Below, piece by piece: positions 42,173 to 53,434 of a DNA stretch of 56,988 nt. The notes under the pieces were generated by a model. The model did no database searches, was not told where the DNA came from, and saw only the letters and a list, made by a program, of their open reading frames with translations. Location of the stretch: the NCBI GenBank assembly GCA_965652645.1, contig CBFGXE010000017.1:1-56988 (forward strand), in the 5' to 3' direction. The position numbers were made by a program, and so were the translations under genes. Position 1 is the first letter of the stretch. Each line of letters opens with the position of its first letter. Origin of the DNA: ZC4RG30 sp965652645 (GTDB lineage: Bacteria; Pseudomonadota; Gammaproteobacteria; Steroidobacterales; Steroidobacteraceae).

Positions 42173-42297
42173 GGCCCCGACCCGGCCTGATTCCGTGACC
42201 GCCTTCCTTGTGCGGCCTGTCCCGGGAGGGTGGGATTGCGCGACGGCGGGCCGTCGCATGCAGGACCGCGTCGCCGGCTGCGGACCAGTGACTTGGG

Positions 42298-44607
42298 ATG
42301 CCCATGCAGGAGTTCGGGAAACAGCCGCTGCGGCTGCTGGTGATCGAGGACACCAGGGCCGACGCGGAGCGCGCCACCCACCAGTTCACGCGCGCGGGCA
42401 TCCCCTGGGAGATGCGCCGGGTGGAAACCGCGGATGGCCTGCGCGCGGCGCTGGCTGACCAGGTTCCCACGCTGATCCTCTCGGATTTCACGCTGCCGCA
42501 GTTCGACGGGCTGTCGGCGCTGGCGATCTGCCGCGAGCTTGCGCCGGACGTGCCGTTCATCTTTGTCTCCGGGACCATTGGCGAGGAGCGCGCCATTGGC
42601 GCCCTGAAGGCCGGCGCGGCCGACTATGTCCTGAAGGAGAACCTGGCGCGACTGGTGCCGGCGGCCGAACGCGCCATCAGCGATGCAGTGGCCCGCGACG
42701 AGAAACGCCGCCAGCAGGCGCAGATCGCGCGCCTGAACCGCGTGCTGCGCATGCTCAAGGGCGTGAACGACGTGGTGATGCGCTGTCGCGACCGCAGCGA
42801 GCTGCTGGGGGAAACCTGTCGCGTGGCCATCTCCCTCGGCGGATATGCCATGGCCGCCGTCGCCAGCGCAGAGGGCGGCGGTGCGGTGATCAGGGCACTG
42901 GCGGCCAGCGGGCTGGATGCCGGGGCCATCGCGCAGCTGGAGGAGGGTGCGCAGCAAACACCAGCCGGCGCCGTTGACATCATCCGGCGGGTCCTCGCCA
43001 GCGGCAACGAATTTGCCTGCAATGACATCGCGGCCCCCGGCCGCACCGCGCGCTTCGATGCGCTGCTCGCCGGGCAGGGTTTCCGTTCCGTGGTGAGCCT
43101 GCCGTTGTCCGTGGACGGCAGCACCGCGGCCGTGCTGCTGCTGGCGGCGCGCGAGCCGGGGCTGCTGGGCGATGAGGAGCTGGGCATGCTGCGCGACCTG
43201 GCACGCAGCCTTTCCTTCGGCCTGCAGTACGTGCAGCGGGACATCCGCACGCGCTTCCTGTCCCACTTCCACCCGCAGACCGGCCTTGCGCGCCGGGCGC
43301 TGTTCTGCGACCGGTTGCGTGAACTCTTCATGGCCGATGCCGCGCGCGCCCGGCGCATCGCCGTGGTGGTGATCGACGTGCGCAAGCTCGGCGCCATCAA
43401 CGACTCCTTCGGGCGCCATGCCGGCGACCTGCTGCTGCGGCAGGTCGCCGAGGTGCTCAAGCGCCATTGCCCGGCCGGGGAGCAGCCGGGGCACTTCGGC
43501 AGCGGCTCCTTCGCGCTGCTGATGGAACTGGACGCGCTATCGCCGCCGGCCCTCGCCGTGCCGAGGAACCTGCAGCAGCTCTTTGCGCGACCCTTCGAGG
43601 TGGAGGGGCGTAGCATCCCGCTGTCCGTGCGGGCAGGTTGCGCGGTGTATCCGGCCGACGGCAGCGATGCACCGCTGCTGGTGCAGAACGCCGAGACCGC
43701 GCTGCAGCTTGCCCGCCAGGCAGGCGTGGAATTCGCGCAGTTCGATCCGGCTGCCCGGTTGCAGAGCGTGGGCCAGCTGGCCATGGAACACCGCCTGCGG
43801 CAGGCGCTGGACAGGGGGGAATTCGAGCTCCACTACCAGCCCAAGGTGAATGTCGTGACCCGGCGCATCCAGGGCGCGGAAGCCTTGCTGCGCTGGCGCT
43901 GCCCGGAAGAAGGGCTGCTGACCCCGGCGGACTTCATGCCGGTGCTGGAATCCAGTGGCCTGATCCTGCCGGTGGGCGAGTGGGTGGTGCGGCAGGCAGC
44001 GGCTGATTGCCGCGCGTGGATGGCCGAAGGCGTGCCGATGGTGCGCGTGGCGGTGAACATCGCGCCCGCGCAGTTGCGGCAGCCGGACTTCGAAGAGCTG
44101 TTCCTGCGGCAGGTGCAGGACTGGGCCGGGCGCATCTACGGCCTGGACATCGAGATCACCGAGGGTGTGCTGCAGGAGGACTGCGCCGCGGAGATGCGCA
44201 AGCTGGAGCGGCTGCGCGCCAATGGCGTGCACGTCGCCATTGATGACTTCGGAATCGGCTATTCCTCGCTCAGCCGGCTGGCCCACCTGCCGGTGGACAC
44301 GCTGAAGATCGACCGGTCATTCGTGTCACAGTCGGTGGGCAACCCTGCCGGCGCGACCCTGGTCCGCACCGTGGTGAACCTGGCGCGCGCCTTCAACATG
44401 ACCAGCGTGGCCGAGGGCGTCGAGAAGCAGGAGGAACTGGACCTGCTCTGGCAGATGGGCTGCGACCAGTCGCAGGGCCACCTGCACAGCGCGGCCCTGC
44501 CCCCGGCGGAATTCGCCACGCTGCTGCGCGAGGGCAGGGGCGTGCTGGTGCAGCCGCCCGCGGCGCAGGACGATGAGGAGATGCCCGCGGGCGTTACTGG
44601 CAGTTGA
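42298..44607 (+). CDS. response regulator with REC, GAF, degenerate GGDEF and EAL domains
   Basis: This 769-residue protein has an N-terminal receiver domain with the phospho-acceptor Asp63 (ILSDFTLPQFDG) and the conserved lysine in YVLKENL. A GAF-like domain follows (about 150-310), then GGDEF (about 330-460) and EAL (about 500-750). The cyclase signature reads GSGSF (401-405) instead of GGDEF, so cyclase activity is unlikely. The EAL set is complete: EAL 528-530, NIAPAQL, EITEG, DDFGIGYSS, LKIDRSF and AEGVE. It is thus a likely phosphorylation-controlled c-di-GMP phosphodiesterase. No histidine kinase is adjacent. ATG 42298 or 42304 may be the start. The 3' end overlaps the convergent reductase by 14 bases. 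Confidence 0.9.
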   Translation: MPMQEFGKQPLRLLVIEDTRADAERATHQFTRAGIPWEMRRVETADGLRAALADQVPTLILSDFTLPQFDGLSALAICRELAPDVPFIFVSGTIGEERAIGALKAGAADYVLKENLARLVPAAERAISDAVARDEKRRQQAQIARLNRVLRMLKGVNDVVMRCRDRSELLGETCRVAISLGGYAMAAVASAEGGGAVIRALAASGLDAGAIAQLEEGAQQTPAGAVDIIRRVLASGNEFACNDIAAPGRTARFDALLAGQGFRSVVSLPLSVDGSTAAVLLLAAREPGLLGDEELGMLRDLARSLSFGLQYVQRDIRTRFLSHFHPQTGLARRALFCDRLRELFMADAARARRIAVVVIDVRKLGAINDSFGRHAGDLLLRQVAEVLKRHCPAGEQPGHFGSGSFALLMELDALSPPALAVPRNLQQLFARPFEVEGRSIPLSVRAGCAVYPADGSDAPLLVQNAETALQLARQAGVEFAQFDPAARLQSVGQLAMEHRLRQALDRGEFELHYQPKVNVVTRRIQGAEALLRWRCPEEGLLTPADFMPVLESSGLILPVGEWVVRQAAADCRAWMAEGVPMVRVAVNIAPAQLRQPDFEELFLRQVQDWAGRIYGLDIEITEGVLQEDCAAEMRKLERLRANGVHVAIDDFGIGYSSLSRLAHLPVDTLKIDRSFVSQSVGNPAGATLVRTVVNLARAFNMTSVAEGVEKQEELDLLWQMGCDQSQGHLHSAALPPAEFATLLREGRGVLVQPPAAQDDEEMPAGVTGS

Positions 44608-45319
44608 TCGCCTGCCCGGTGGTGCCCGCGCCCTCGGGACCCAGGAGCGTGACGAAGGGACCCACCAGCGTCTCCGGCAGCGGTAGCGTGTTGATGTCTT
44701 CGGACGGATAAGCCTGGCGGCGCATCACGGTGCGTGCCCGGCCCGGATTCACCGTGTTGACGCGGATGTGCGAGTTGCCCTGCAGTTCGTCGGCCAGTAC
44801 CTGGGAGAGTCCCTCGATGGCCGCCTTCGAGACCGCATAGGCACCCCAGTAGGCGCGGCCGCGCCGGCCCACGCTGCTGGAGGTGAAGATCACCGATGCG
44901 TCCTGCGACTTGCGCAGCGCCGGCAGCAGCACCTGCGTCAGCGCGAAGGCCGCGGTGAGGTTCACGTGCATCACGCGGCACCAGGTGGGCACGTCGTACT
45001 GGTCGATGGGCGTGAGCGTGCCCAGCAGCGCGGCGCAGTGGACCAGGCCGTCCAGGCGGCCGAAGCGCTGTTCGACAGCGTCTGCGATGGCGTCGTAGTC
45101 CTTCGCGAGGGCCTTCTCCAGGTCGAGCGGCGCCATCAGCGCGCGGCCCGCTGCCACCTGCCCGCATTCGGCATGCAGTGCCTTCAGCTTGCCCGTGTTG
45201 CGGGCGATGAGGATGACCTCGGCTCCCTCGCGCAGGCACGCCAGCGCAAGCGCGCGGCCGATGCCACCAGTGGCGCCCGTGATGGCGATGACGCGGCCGG
45301 CAAGCCGGGCGCTGCTCAC
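44594..45319 (-). CDS. YciK-like short-chain dehydrogenase/reductase
   Basis: The 241-residue SDR has the cofactor motif TGATGGIG near the N-terminus, NLTAAFALTQ, the catalytic Ser in TSSSVGRRGRAYWGAY and the YAVSK pair. Family features (RRQAYPSEDINTLPLPE) match YciK, an oxidoreductase of unknown substrate. The start is a GTG overlapping the gph stop (GTGA), so it is the third gene of ubiG-gph-yciK, an arrangement known from other gammaproteobacteria. Confidence 0.87.
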   Translation of the reverse strand: MSSARLAGRVIAITGATGGIGRALALACLREGAEVILIARNTGKLKALHAECGQVAAGRALMAPLDLEKALAKDYDAIADAVEQRFGRLDGLVHCAALLGTLTPIDQYDVPTWCRVMHVNLTAAFALTQVLLPALRKSQDASVIFTSSSVGRRGRAYWGAYAVSKAAIEGLSQVLADELQGNSHIRVNTVNPGRARTVMRRQAYPSEDINTLPLPETLVGPFVTLLGPEGAGTTGQAINCQ

Positions 45320-45984
45320 AGGCTACCGTCCAGCCAGTCGATGATCTGCACCGGCGAGTCGATCAGCGCATCCGGCTGCCAGCCATGCGGATCATCGGCC
45401 GGACCCAGGTAGCCATAGCGGGCCACAAGCACGGGCATGCCTGCCGCGCGCGAGGCCTGCACGTCGCGCTCGGCATCGCCGACGTAGAGGCATTCAGCCG
45501 CGGGGATGGAAAGCCGGGAGGCGGCCAGCAGCAGCGGTGCCGGGTGCGGCTTGCGCTCCGGCAGCGTGTCGCCGGAGACCACGCAGCCGGCTTCGGCCGC
45601 GAGTCCGAGCTGCTCCAGCAGCGGATCGGTGAGGAAGCCAGGCTTGTTGGTGACGATGCCCCAGGCCAGGCCACGCGCGGCCAGCGTGTCGAGTACCTTC
45701 CGGCAGCCATCGAACAGCTGCGTGCCGATCGCCAGCTGCTGTGCATAGAGCTCCAGCAGCCGCAGGCGCAGGTTTTCCAGCGGCTGTCCGGAAAGGTCGG
45801 GAAATCCCAGCCGGATGAGCCCGGAGGAACCGTGCGAAACCTGGGTGCGTACTTCGGCGTAGGGCAGGGGCTCGCGTCCCTGTTCGCGGCGCACCTGGTT
45901 GAGCACGCGGATGAGGTCTGGCGCCGTGTCGAGCAGCGTGCCGTCGAGGTCGAACAGCACCGCGCGGATGGAACGTTGGGTCAA
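45316..45984 (-). CDS. gph: phosphoglycolate phosphatase (HAD family)
   Basis: This 222-residue HAD hydrolase removes phosphate from 2-phosphoglycolate. Motif I is VLFDLDGTLLDT, motif II is in GIVTNKPG, the motif III lysine is in PERKPHPAP and motif IV is YVGDAERDV. The best start is TTG 45984, just before the fold and 22 bases after ubiG; the first ATG (46077) would overlap ubiG by 71 bases with an unrelated leader. Other HAD sugar phosphatases are possible, but the ubiG-linked position favours Gph. Confidence 0.88.
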   Translation of the reverse strand: MTQRSIRAVLFDLDGTLLDTAPDLIRVLNQVRREQGREPLPYAEVRTQVSHGSSGLIRLGFPDLSGQPLENLRLRLLELYAQQLAIGTQLFDGCRKVLDTLAARGLAWGIVTNKPGFLTDPLLEQLGLAAEAGCVVSGDTLPERKPHPAPLLLAASRLSIPAAECLYVGDAERDVQASRAAGMPVLVARYGYLGPADDPHGWQPDALIDSPVQIIDWLDGSL

Positions 45985-46006
45985 TTTGTGTCCAGGGTTG
46001 CCGCGC

Positions 46007-46723
46007 TCAGGCGCCCGCAGGCGCCAGGTGCGCGATGTAGTTGACCGACACGTCGTTGTCGAGCCCGCAGCGGTCACGGAAGGGGTCGTAGTGCAGCCCG
46101 GCGGTGTGCACCAGCGAGAGATGCGCGCGGCGGGCCCAGCCGGCCAGCTCTGCCGGGCGGATGAAACGTTCGTATTCGTGCGTGCCCCGCGGCAGCAGGC
46201 GCAGCAGGTATTCGGCGCCCACGATGGCCAGCAGGAAGGAGCGGAGGTTGCGGTTCAGCGTGGAGACGAACAGTGCGCCGCCCGGCCGCACCAGCCGCGC
46301 CAGCACCTGGAGGAAGGCTTCCGGGTCGGCCACGTGTTCGAGCATCTCCATGCAGCACACCACGTCCCAGCCATGCGGCTGGCGATGCGCCAGTTCGGCC
46401 GCATCCTGCACGCGATAGTCGATCGGAAGGCCGGAGGCGGCCGCGTGCAGCTGCGCGGTCTGGATCATCGCGGGGGCCATGTCGATGGCAGTCACGGTGG
46501 CGCCGCGGCGGGCGAGGTCCTCGGCCAGCAGTCCGCCACCGCATCCCACGTCGAGCACCTGCGCACCGGCCAGCCGCGCGCGCGAGGCGACGTAACCGGC
46601 ACGCACGGGATTGAGCCGATGCAGGGGCTTGAACTCGCCCTCGCTGTCCCAGAAACGGTGCGCCAGCGCCTCGAACTTGGCGATTTCCGCCGGATCGGCG
46701 CTGCTTGCGGGAGAGGTGTTCAC
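46007..46723 (-). CDS. ubiG: UbiG, 3-demethylubiquinone / polyprenyldihydroxybenzoate O-methyltransferase
   Basis: The 238-residue SAM-dependent methyltransferase performs both O-methylations in ubiquinone synthesis. Motif I is VLDVGCGGGLLAEDLA, followed by VTAIDMAP, CCMEMLEHV and the family-specific GTHEYERFIRP. The start is GTG 46723. A perfect TATAAT (46737-46732 on this strand) ends only eight bases before that GTG. It is divergent from gyrA, as in many gammaproteobacteria. Confidence 0.94.
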   Translation of the reverse strand: MNTSPASSADPAEIAKFEALAHRFWDSEGEFKPLHRLNPVRAGYVASRARLAGAQVLDVGCGGGLLAEDLARRGATVTAIDMAPAMIQTAQLHAAASGLPIDYRVQDAAELAHRQPHGWDVVCCMEMLEHVADPEAFLQVLARLVRPGGALFVSTLNRNLRSFLLAIVGAEYLLRLLPRGTHEYERFIRPAELAGWARRAHLSLVHTAGLHYDPFRDRCGLDNDVSVNYIAHLAPAGA

Positions 46724-46731
46724 GGGCCGCG

Positions 46732-46737
46732 ATTATA
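46732..46737 (-). promoter_or_regulatory. TATAAT box immediately before ubiG
   Basis: Read on the minus strand, TATAAT lies eight bases before the GTG start of ubiG with no ribosome-binding site between them. As for trpS, a transcript from this box would be leaderless or nearly so. No clear -35 box is visible. Confidence 0.55.
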
Positions 46738-46781
46738 GCTGCGGAAGGCAGTGCCGGGGCAGCGTAAATGCAGCCCCTTGT

Positions 46782-46789
46782 GGTAACAT
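46782..46789 (+). promoter_or_regulatory. candidate -10 element for gyrA
   Basis: GGTAACAT lies 48 bases upstream of the gyrA start in the 114-base ubiG-gyrA intergenic region and fits the GGTAnnAT pattern seen elsewhere in the window. The -35 region is not recognisable. Confidence 0.35.
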
Positions 46790-46837
46790 TTGGCGTTTGG
46801 AAAGCCCCTTTCGCACGGGTTCGGAAAGACACCAGGA

Positions 46838-49462
<2,625 letters not shown>

Positions 49463-49506
49463 CCCTTCCTGGTCGGGATGCCATGGGAAGTATTTTCCCT
49501 TGTGCA

Positions 49507-49525
49507 ATTAATGAGAATCATTATC
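49507..49525 (+). promoter_or_regulatory. Fur box upstream of the TonB-dependent receptor
   Basis: This segment matches the 19-base Fur consensus (three overlapping GATAAT-type hexamers) at 16 of 19 positions, including AATGAGAATCATTATC. It lies about 50 bases upstream of the receptor start and probably mediates iron repression of the receptor and the genes behind it. Confidence 0.88.
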
Positions 49526-49573
49526 ATTGGCATCCGCATTACAAACCACAAGCCCCAGGGAGCATCCACAAGC

Positions 49574-51970
49574 ATGTCGATCAAGAGCCGCAAGCGGCCG
49601 GTTGCCCGGCCCGTCACCAGCAACCCCGATCCACGCGCCCTCGGGCTGATGCTGGCCCTGCCGGGCCTGGCGTTGGCCGCCCAGGCGCAGGCGGCGGAAC
49701 AGGCCGCGGGCGGGGAGCGGGTGCTTCGGGGCGTGGTGGTCACGGGAGAGGTGGATGATGGCTACCGGGCCGAGAGTTCCTCGCCCAAGTTCACCCAGCC
49801 CCTGCTGGATACACCGCAGACGGTGACCGTCATCACCAAGGAACTGCTGGATGACCAGGGCGTGGGGTCGCTGGCCGAGGCGCTGCGCAACACCCCGGGC
49901 ATCACCTTCACGCTGGGCGAGAACGGCAACACCACCGCGGGTGATTCCATCACCATGCGCGGCTTCGACACCTCCGGCAGCATCTTCCTCGACGGCATCC
50001 GCGACCTGGGTGCGATTGCGCGCGACACCTTCAACGTGGAGCAGGTCGAGATCGTGAAGGGACCGGCAGGCTCGGACATCGGCCGCGGCTCGCCTACCGG
50101 CTACATCAACCAGTCGACCAAGCAGCCCATGCTGCAGGACGCGGTGTCCACCTCGCTGGCGCTGGGCACGGACAACCGGGTGCGCTTCGAGGGCGACGTG
50201 AACCAGGTGCTGGGCGGCCTGGACGGCACCGCCGTGCGCCTGAACCTGATGTACGACGGCGGCGACAAGCCGGGGCGCGACGTGGCGGACAACAGCCGCT
50301 GGGGCATCGCGCCGGCGCTGGCGCTGGGCCTGGGCGGCAGCACGCGCGCCTATTTCAACTACCTGTTCATGAAGCAGGTCAACACGCCGGACGGCGGGCT
50401 GCCGACGATCGGGCTGGATGGCTACAACTACGCCAGCAATATCAATGTCCAGAATGCCACGCCGGAGCAGGCCCAGAACCTGGCGGACTTCAACCAGCAG
50501 GTCACCGCCATGGTGGCCGACGCGGACCTGGGTCCGGTGGACCGCAGCAACTTCTACGGCTCGCGCAATGACTTCGAGCATGTGCGCGCCAACATGTTCA
50601 CGGCCGCCTTCGAACATGACCTCTCCGCACGCACCACGCTGCGCAACACCTCGCGCTACGGGCGTTACACGCTGCGCCGCGAGATCACCGGCATCAACGC
50701 GCTGGGCAACCTCTATATCGGCACGGCCGCAGACGTGGCCGCCGGAACGGCCACGCTGAATCCGGATGCCTCGACCTGGACCATCTCGCGTTCCCACCAG
50801 CGGCGCGACGAGGTGAACGAGCTGATGACCAACCAGACGAACCTGCGCACCTCGCTGTCCACCGGGGGCATCGAGCATTCGATGAGCATGGGCGCCGAGT
50901 TCATCTACGAGCGCCACCAGATCCATCCCTCGGTGGCCAGCGGCACGCAGTCGCCCGCGGACATCTACAACCCCGACATGACGGACAGCTTCACTTCCTT
51001 CACCCGCAGTGGCGCCAGCTCCGAGGGCCAGACGCTGACGGCGGCCGTGTACGCCTTCGACAACCTGGTGCTGTCGGACCGGTGGAGCGTGAACCTGGGC
51101 CTGCGCTTCGACCGCTACCGCATCGAATCCAGCGTGATCCCGGCGCCGGCGGATCCGCCGGCGGCTTCCAGCCATTTCGAGGACAGCGGCAGCCTGTTCA
51201 CCGGCAAGGTCGGGCTGGTGTTCAAGCCCGTGGAATACGGCACGATCTACGCGGCCTGGGCGAACTCGGAGCTGCCGCCGGGAGGCCAGCCGCAGAGCGC
51301 CGGCACCAACCCGAACTTCCTGCTGGGCGGCAACGCGGCCACCAACAACCCCAACGTGGAGCCGCAGGAGGCGCGCAACGTCGAGGTGGGCACCAAGTGG
51401 GAGCTGTTCGACAGCCGCCTGTCGCTGACCGCGGCGGCCTTCGACACCCGCAACAAGAATGACGTCATCGGCACGCAGGATCCGGTCACGGGTGAATACC
51501 CGCAGTCCGGCGAGCGCAAGGTGCAGGGCGTCGAGCTGGCCGTGGCCGGTTCGATCACGCCGGCCTGGCTGGTGAGCGCCGGCATCGCCTCGATGAAGAC
51601 CAGGGTGGTGGAGGGCACGGCCAACAATACGGGCGCGCAGCTGCAGTTCTCGCCGAAGCTCACCTTCACCTCCTGGACGACCTACACCCTGCCGATGGGG
51701 CTGAAGATCGGCGGCGGTGCACGCTACGTGGATTCCTCGTTCCGCAATGGCAATGCCACGCAGGCCGGCGTGTCGAACCTCGCGAAGAGCCCCAGCTACT
51801 GGGTGGTGGACGTGATGGCCGGCTATGACGTGAACGAGCGCATCTCGCTGCAGCTGAACGTGCAGAACCTCACCGACGAGTTCTACCTGGCCAGCCTCAA
51901 CAACGGCGGCTCGCGCTACACGCTGGGCACGCCGCGTACCTTCCTCCTCACCGGCAGGGTAAAGTTCTAG
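49574..51970 (+). CDS. TonB-dependent siderophore receptor (Fiu/catecholate-like)
   Basis: This 798-residue outer-membrane receptor has a signal peptide (about 1-41, ending AAQAQA). A TonB-box-like VVVTGEV precedes the plug domain (about 75-185: TPQTVTVITKELLDDQGV, RGFDTSGSIFLDGIRDLG, VEIVKGPAG). A 22-strand-type barrel follows, ending in a terminal Phe (LTGRVKF). ATG 49574 is chosen because it begins the signal peptide; the frame is open upstream through the Fur box. Similarity of the plug to Fiu and the adjacent piuC suggest catecholate siderophore uptake. The ligand is not proven. Confidence 0.92.
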   Translation: MSIKSRKRPVARPVTSNPDPRALGLMLALPGLALAAQAQAAEQAAGGERVLRGVVVTGEVDDGYRAESSSPKFTQPLLDTPQTVTVITKELLDDQGVGSLAEALRNTPGITFTLGENGNTTAGDSITMRGFDTSGSIFLDGIRDLGAIARDTFNVEQVEIVKGPAGSDIGRGSPTGYINQSTKQPMLQDAVSTSLALGTDNRVRFEGDVNQVLGGLDGTAVRLNLMYDGGDKPGRDVADNSRWGIAPALALGLGGSTRAYFNYLFMKQVNTPDGGLPTIGLDGYNYASNINVQNATPEQAQNLADFNQQVTAMVADADLGPVDRSNFYGSRNDFEHVRANMFTAAFEHDLSARTTLRNTSRYGRYTLRREITGINALGNLYIGTAADVAAGTATLNPDASTWTISRSHQRRDEVNELMTNQTNLRTSLSTGGIEHSMSMGAEFIYERHQIHPSVASGTQSPADIYNPDMTDSFTSFTRSGASSEGQTLTAAVYAFDNLVLSDRWSVNLGLRFDRYRIESSVIPAPADPPAASSHFEDSGSLFTGKVGLVFKPVEYGTIYAAWANSELPPGGQPQSAGTNPNFLLGGNAATNNPNVEPQEARNVEVGTKWELFDSRLSLTAAAFDTRNKNDVIGTQDPVTGEYPQSGERKVQGVELAVAGSITPAWLVSAGIASMKTRVVEGTANNTGAQLQFSPKLTFTSWTTYTLPMGLKIGGGARYVDSSFRNGNATQAGVSNLAKSPSYWVVDVMAGYDVNERISLQLNVQNLTDEFYLASLNNGGSRYTLGTPRTFLLTGRVKF

Positions 51971-51975
51971 CGCAA

Positions 51976-52656
51976 ATGATGCTGCACATCCCTGCCGTAC
52001 TCACCGCGGGGGAAGTCCTGGACTTCCGCCGCCAGCTGGATGCGGCCGAATGGTCCGACGGCCGTGCCACGACAGGTGCGCAGGGCGCGCAGGTGAAGCG
52101 CAACCAGCAGCTTGATCCGGCGCTGCCGGTTGCGCAGGCCCTCGGCCGCCGCATCCTGGAGCGGCTGCAGGGTCACGCGCAGTTCTTCTCGGCGGCCCTG
52201 CCGCTGCGCATCCTGCCGCCGCTGTTCAACCGTTACGCGGGAGGAGGGCAGTACGGCCTGCACGTGGATGGCGCGGTGATGAGCCAGCGCGACACCCCCC
52301 AGCCGCTGCGCAGCGACCTGTCGGCCACGCTGTTCCTCTGCGAGCCGGGGGAGTACGAGGGGGGCGAGCTGATCGTCAAGGACACCTACGGCGAGCACGA
52401 GGCGAAGCTGCCCGCCGGCGACCTGGTGCTGTACCCCTCCACGAGCCTGCACCAGGTGCTGCCGGTGACGCGCGGTTCCAGGGTGTGCGCCTTCTTCTGG
52501 GTGCAGAGCATGGTGCGCGAGGATGCCCGGCGCACGCTGCTGTACGAGCTGGACCAGGCCATCCAGTCGCTCAGGGGCCGTCTGGGCGAGGCTCCGGAAT
52601 GTGTTGCCCTTGCCGCCCACTACCACAACCTCTTGCGACTCTGGGCCGAAGTGTGA
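51976..52656 (+). CDS. piuC: PiuC/YbiX-type Fe(II)/2-oxoglutarate-dependent hydroxylase
   Basis: The 226-residue PKHD-type dioxygenase has the iron ligands in YGLHVDGAVM (His, Asp) and SLHQVLPVTRGSR (His), with Arg for 2-oxoglutarate. The YAGGGQYGLHVD and LYPSTSLHQVLPV segments are typical of PiuC. PiuC genes sit beside siderophore receptors and are iron-repressed; the substrate is not established. It begins five bases after the receptor stop without a clear ribosome site, so it is probably translationally coupled. ATG 51979 is an alternative start. Confidence 0.92.
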   Translation: MMLHIPAVLTAGEVLDFRRQLDAAEWSDGRATTGAQGAQVKRNQQLDPALPVAQALGRRILERLQGHAQFFSAALPLRILPPLFNRYAGGGQYGLHVDGAVMSQRDTPQPLRSDLSATLFLCEPGEYEGGELIVKDTYGEHEAKLPAGDLVLYPSTSLHQVLPVTRGSRVCAFFWVQSMVREDARRTLLYELDQAIQSLRGRLGEAPECVALAAHYHNLLRLWAEV

Positions 52657-52688
52657 ATTGCAAATGAGACTGACTCGCATTTACAATT
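52656..52688. promoter_or_regulatory. extended Fur-type palindrome before tonB
   Basis: An inner 21-base imperfect palindrome (AAATGAGA and TCGCATTT arms, 52662-52682) resembles a Fur box. It is flanked by further complementary ends (AATTG and CAATT), giving a 33-base symmetric element. It begins at the piuC stop region and ends six bases before the tonB ATG, so a bound repressor would cover the promoter and start region. Confidence 0.7.
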
Positions 52689-52694
52689 CGCGCC

Positions 52695-53360
52695 ATGGGT
52701 CTTTTGTCTTCCCCGACCCGGGGTGAATTGCTGACGCGCCGCGGCGGAGCCTTTGTCGCCGTGCTGGCCATGCATGTGATCGCGGTATCGCTGCTGCTGC
52801 ATTCAAAGGTGCGCGCGGACGAGGACGGCACCGGGCAACCCATCAAGGTGGTTTTCGTCCAGCCTCCGGCACGGCAGGAGGCGCCACCGCCCCGGCCGCA
52901 GCTGGAGCAGCTGCCGGTGGAGGTGCACATTCCGACGGTGCTCATCCAGATCGAGCAGGCACCGCCACCACCCATCACGGTGGCGCCGGCGCCCATGCCG
53001 CCCCCGGTCACGCCTTCTCCGCCGGTTGTTGCCGATGTGGTGCCGGACAACCAGCCGGTGATGATCGACATCGAGGAGGTCGACGTGCTGCGCCAGCCGG
53101 CCCCGCGCTATCCGCGCGCGGCGCAGCAGGCACGGCTGCAGGGCAAGGTGTTGCTGTGGGTGCAGATCGACGAGCAGGGGCGCCCGCAACTGGTGCGCGT
53201 GCACCAGAGCAGCGGCCATGAACAACTCGACCGCGAGGGCCGCGAAGCCGTGGCGCGCGCGCTGTTCAAGCCTTATCGCCGCAACGGACGGGCGCAGCCT
53301 GCCACCTTCATATTTCCCGTGGATTTTGTACTTTCCGTGCGAACTGCAAACCGCAACTGA
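52695..53360 (+). CDS. tonB: TonB energy-transducing protein
   Basis: The 221-residue protein couples the proton motive force to outer-membrane receptors. It has an N-terminal helix with the functional histidine (AVLAMHVIAVSLLLHS). A proline-rich periplasmic spacer (about 45-115) and the C-terminal TonB domain follow (RQPAPRYPRAAQQARLQGKV, VQIDEQGRPQLVRVHQSSGH, ATFIFPVDFVL). No ExbB or ExbD is nearby. No ribosome-binding site is visible before the ATG, which directly follows the Fur-type palindrome. Confidence 0.92.
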   Translation: MGLLSSPTRGELLTRRGGAFVAVLAMHVIAVSLLLHSKVRADEDGTGQPIKVVFVQPPARQEAPPPRPQLEQLPVEVHIPTVLIQIEQAPPPPITVAPAPMPPPVTPSPPVVADVVPDNQPVMIDIEEVDVLRQPAPRYPRAAQQARLQGKVLLWVQIDEQGRPQLVRVHQSSGHEQLDREGREAVARALFKPYRRNGRAQPATFIFPVDFVLSVRTANRN

Positions 53361-53381
53361 GCTCATGCGGTCGATGCGGGG

Positions 53382-53408
53382 TTGATGGCGCAGGCGCACT
53401 GGTAGAAT
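53382..53408 (+). promoter_or_regulatory. candidate promoter of the serC operon
   Basis: TTGATG (53382-53387) and TAGAAT (53403-53408, within GGTAGAAT) are separated by 15 bases, shorter than the ideal 17. They lie 26 bases before the GTG start of serC, with an AAGGAT ribosome site between. Confidence 0.5.
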
Positions 53409-53434
53409 GGCGCTTCCCACCTGCAAGGATCAAC

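Noticed and set aside
39182..42259. A 1025-codon minus-strand frame over scpA, scpB, rluB-like and the dioxygenase
   Set aside because: No domain-like content, and it conflicts with four supported genes.
49485..49499. A 5-base hairpin (GGGAA and TTCCC) after gyrA as a terminator
   Set aside because: The stem is short, there is no proper T-run, and it lies next to the Fur box promoter region.
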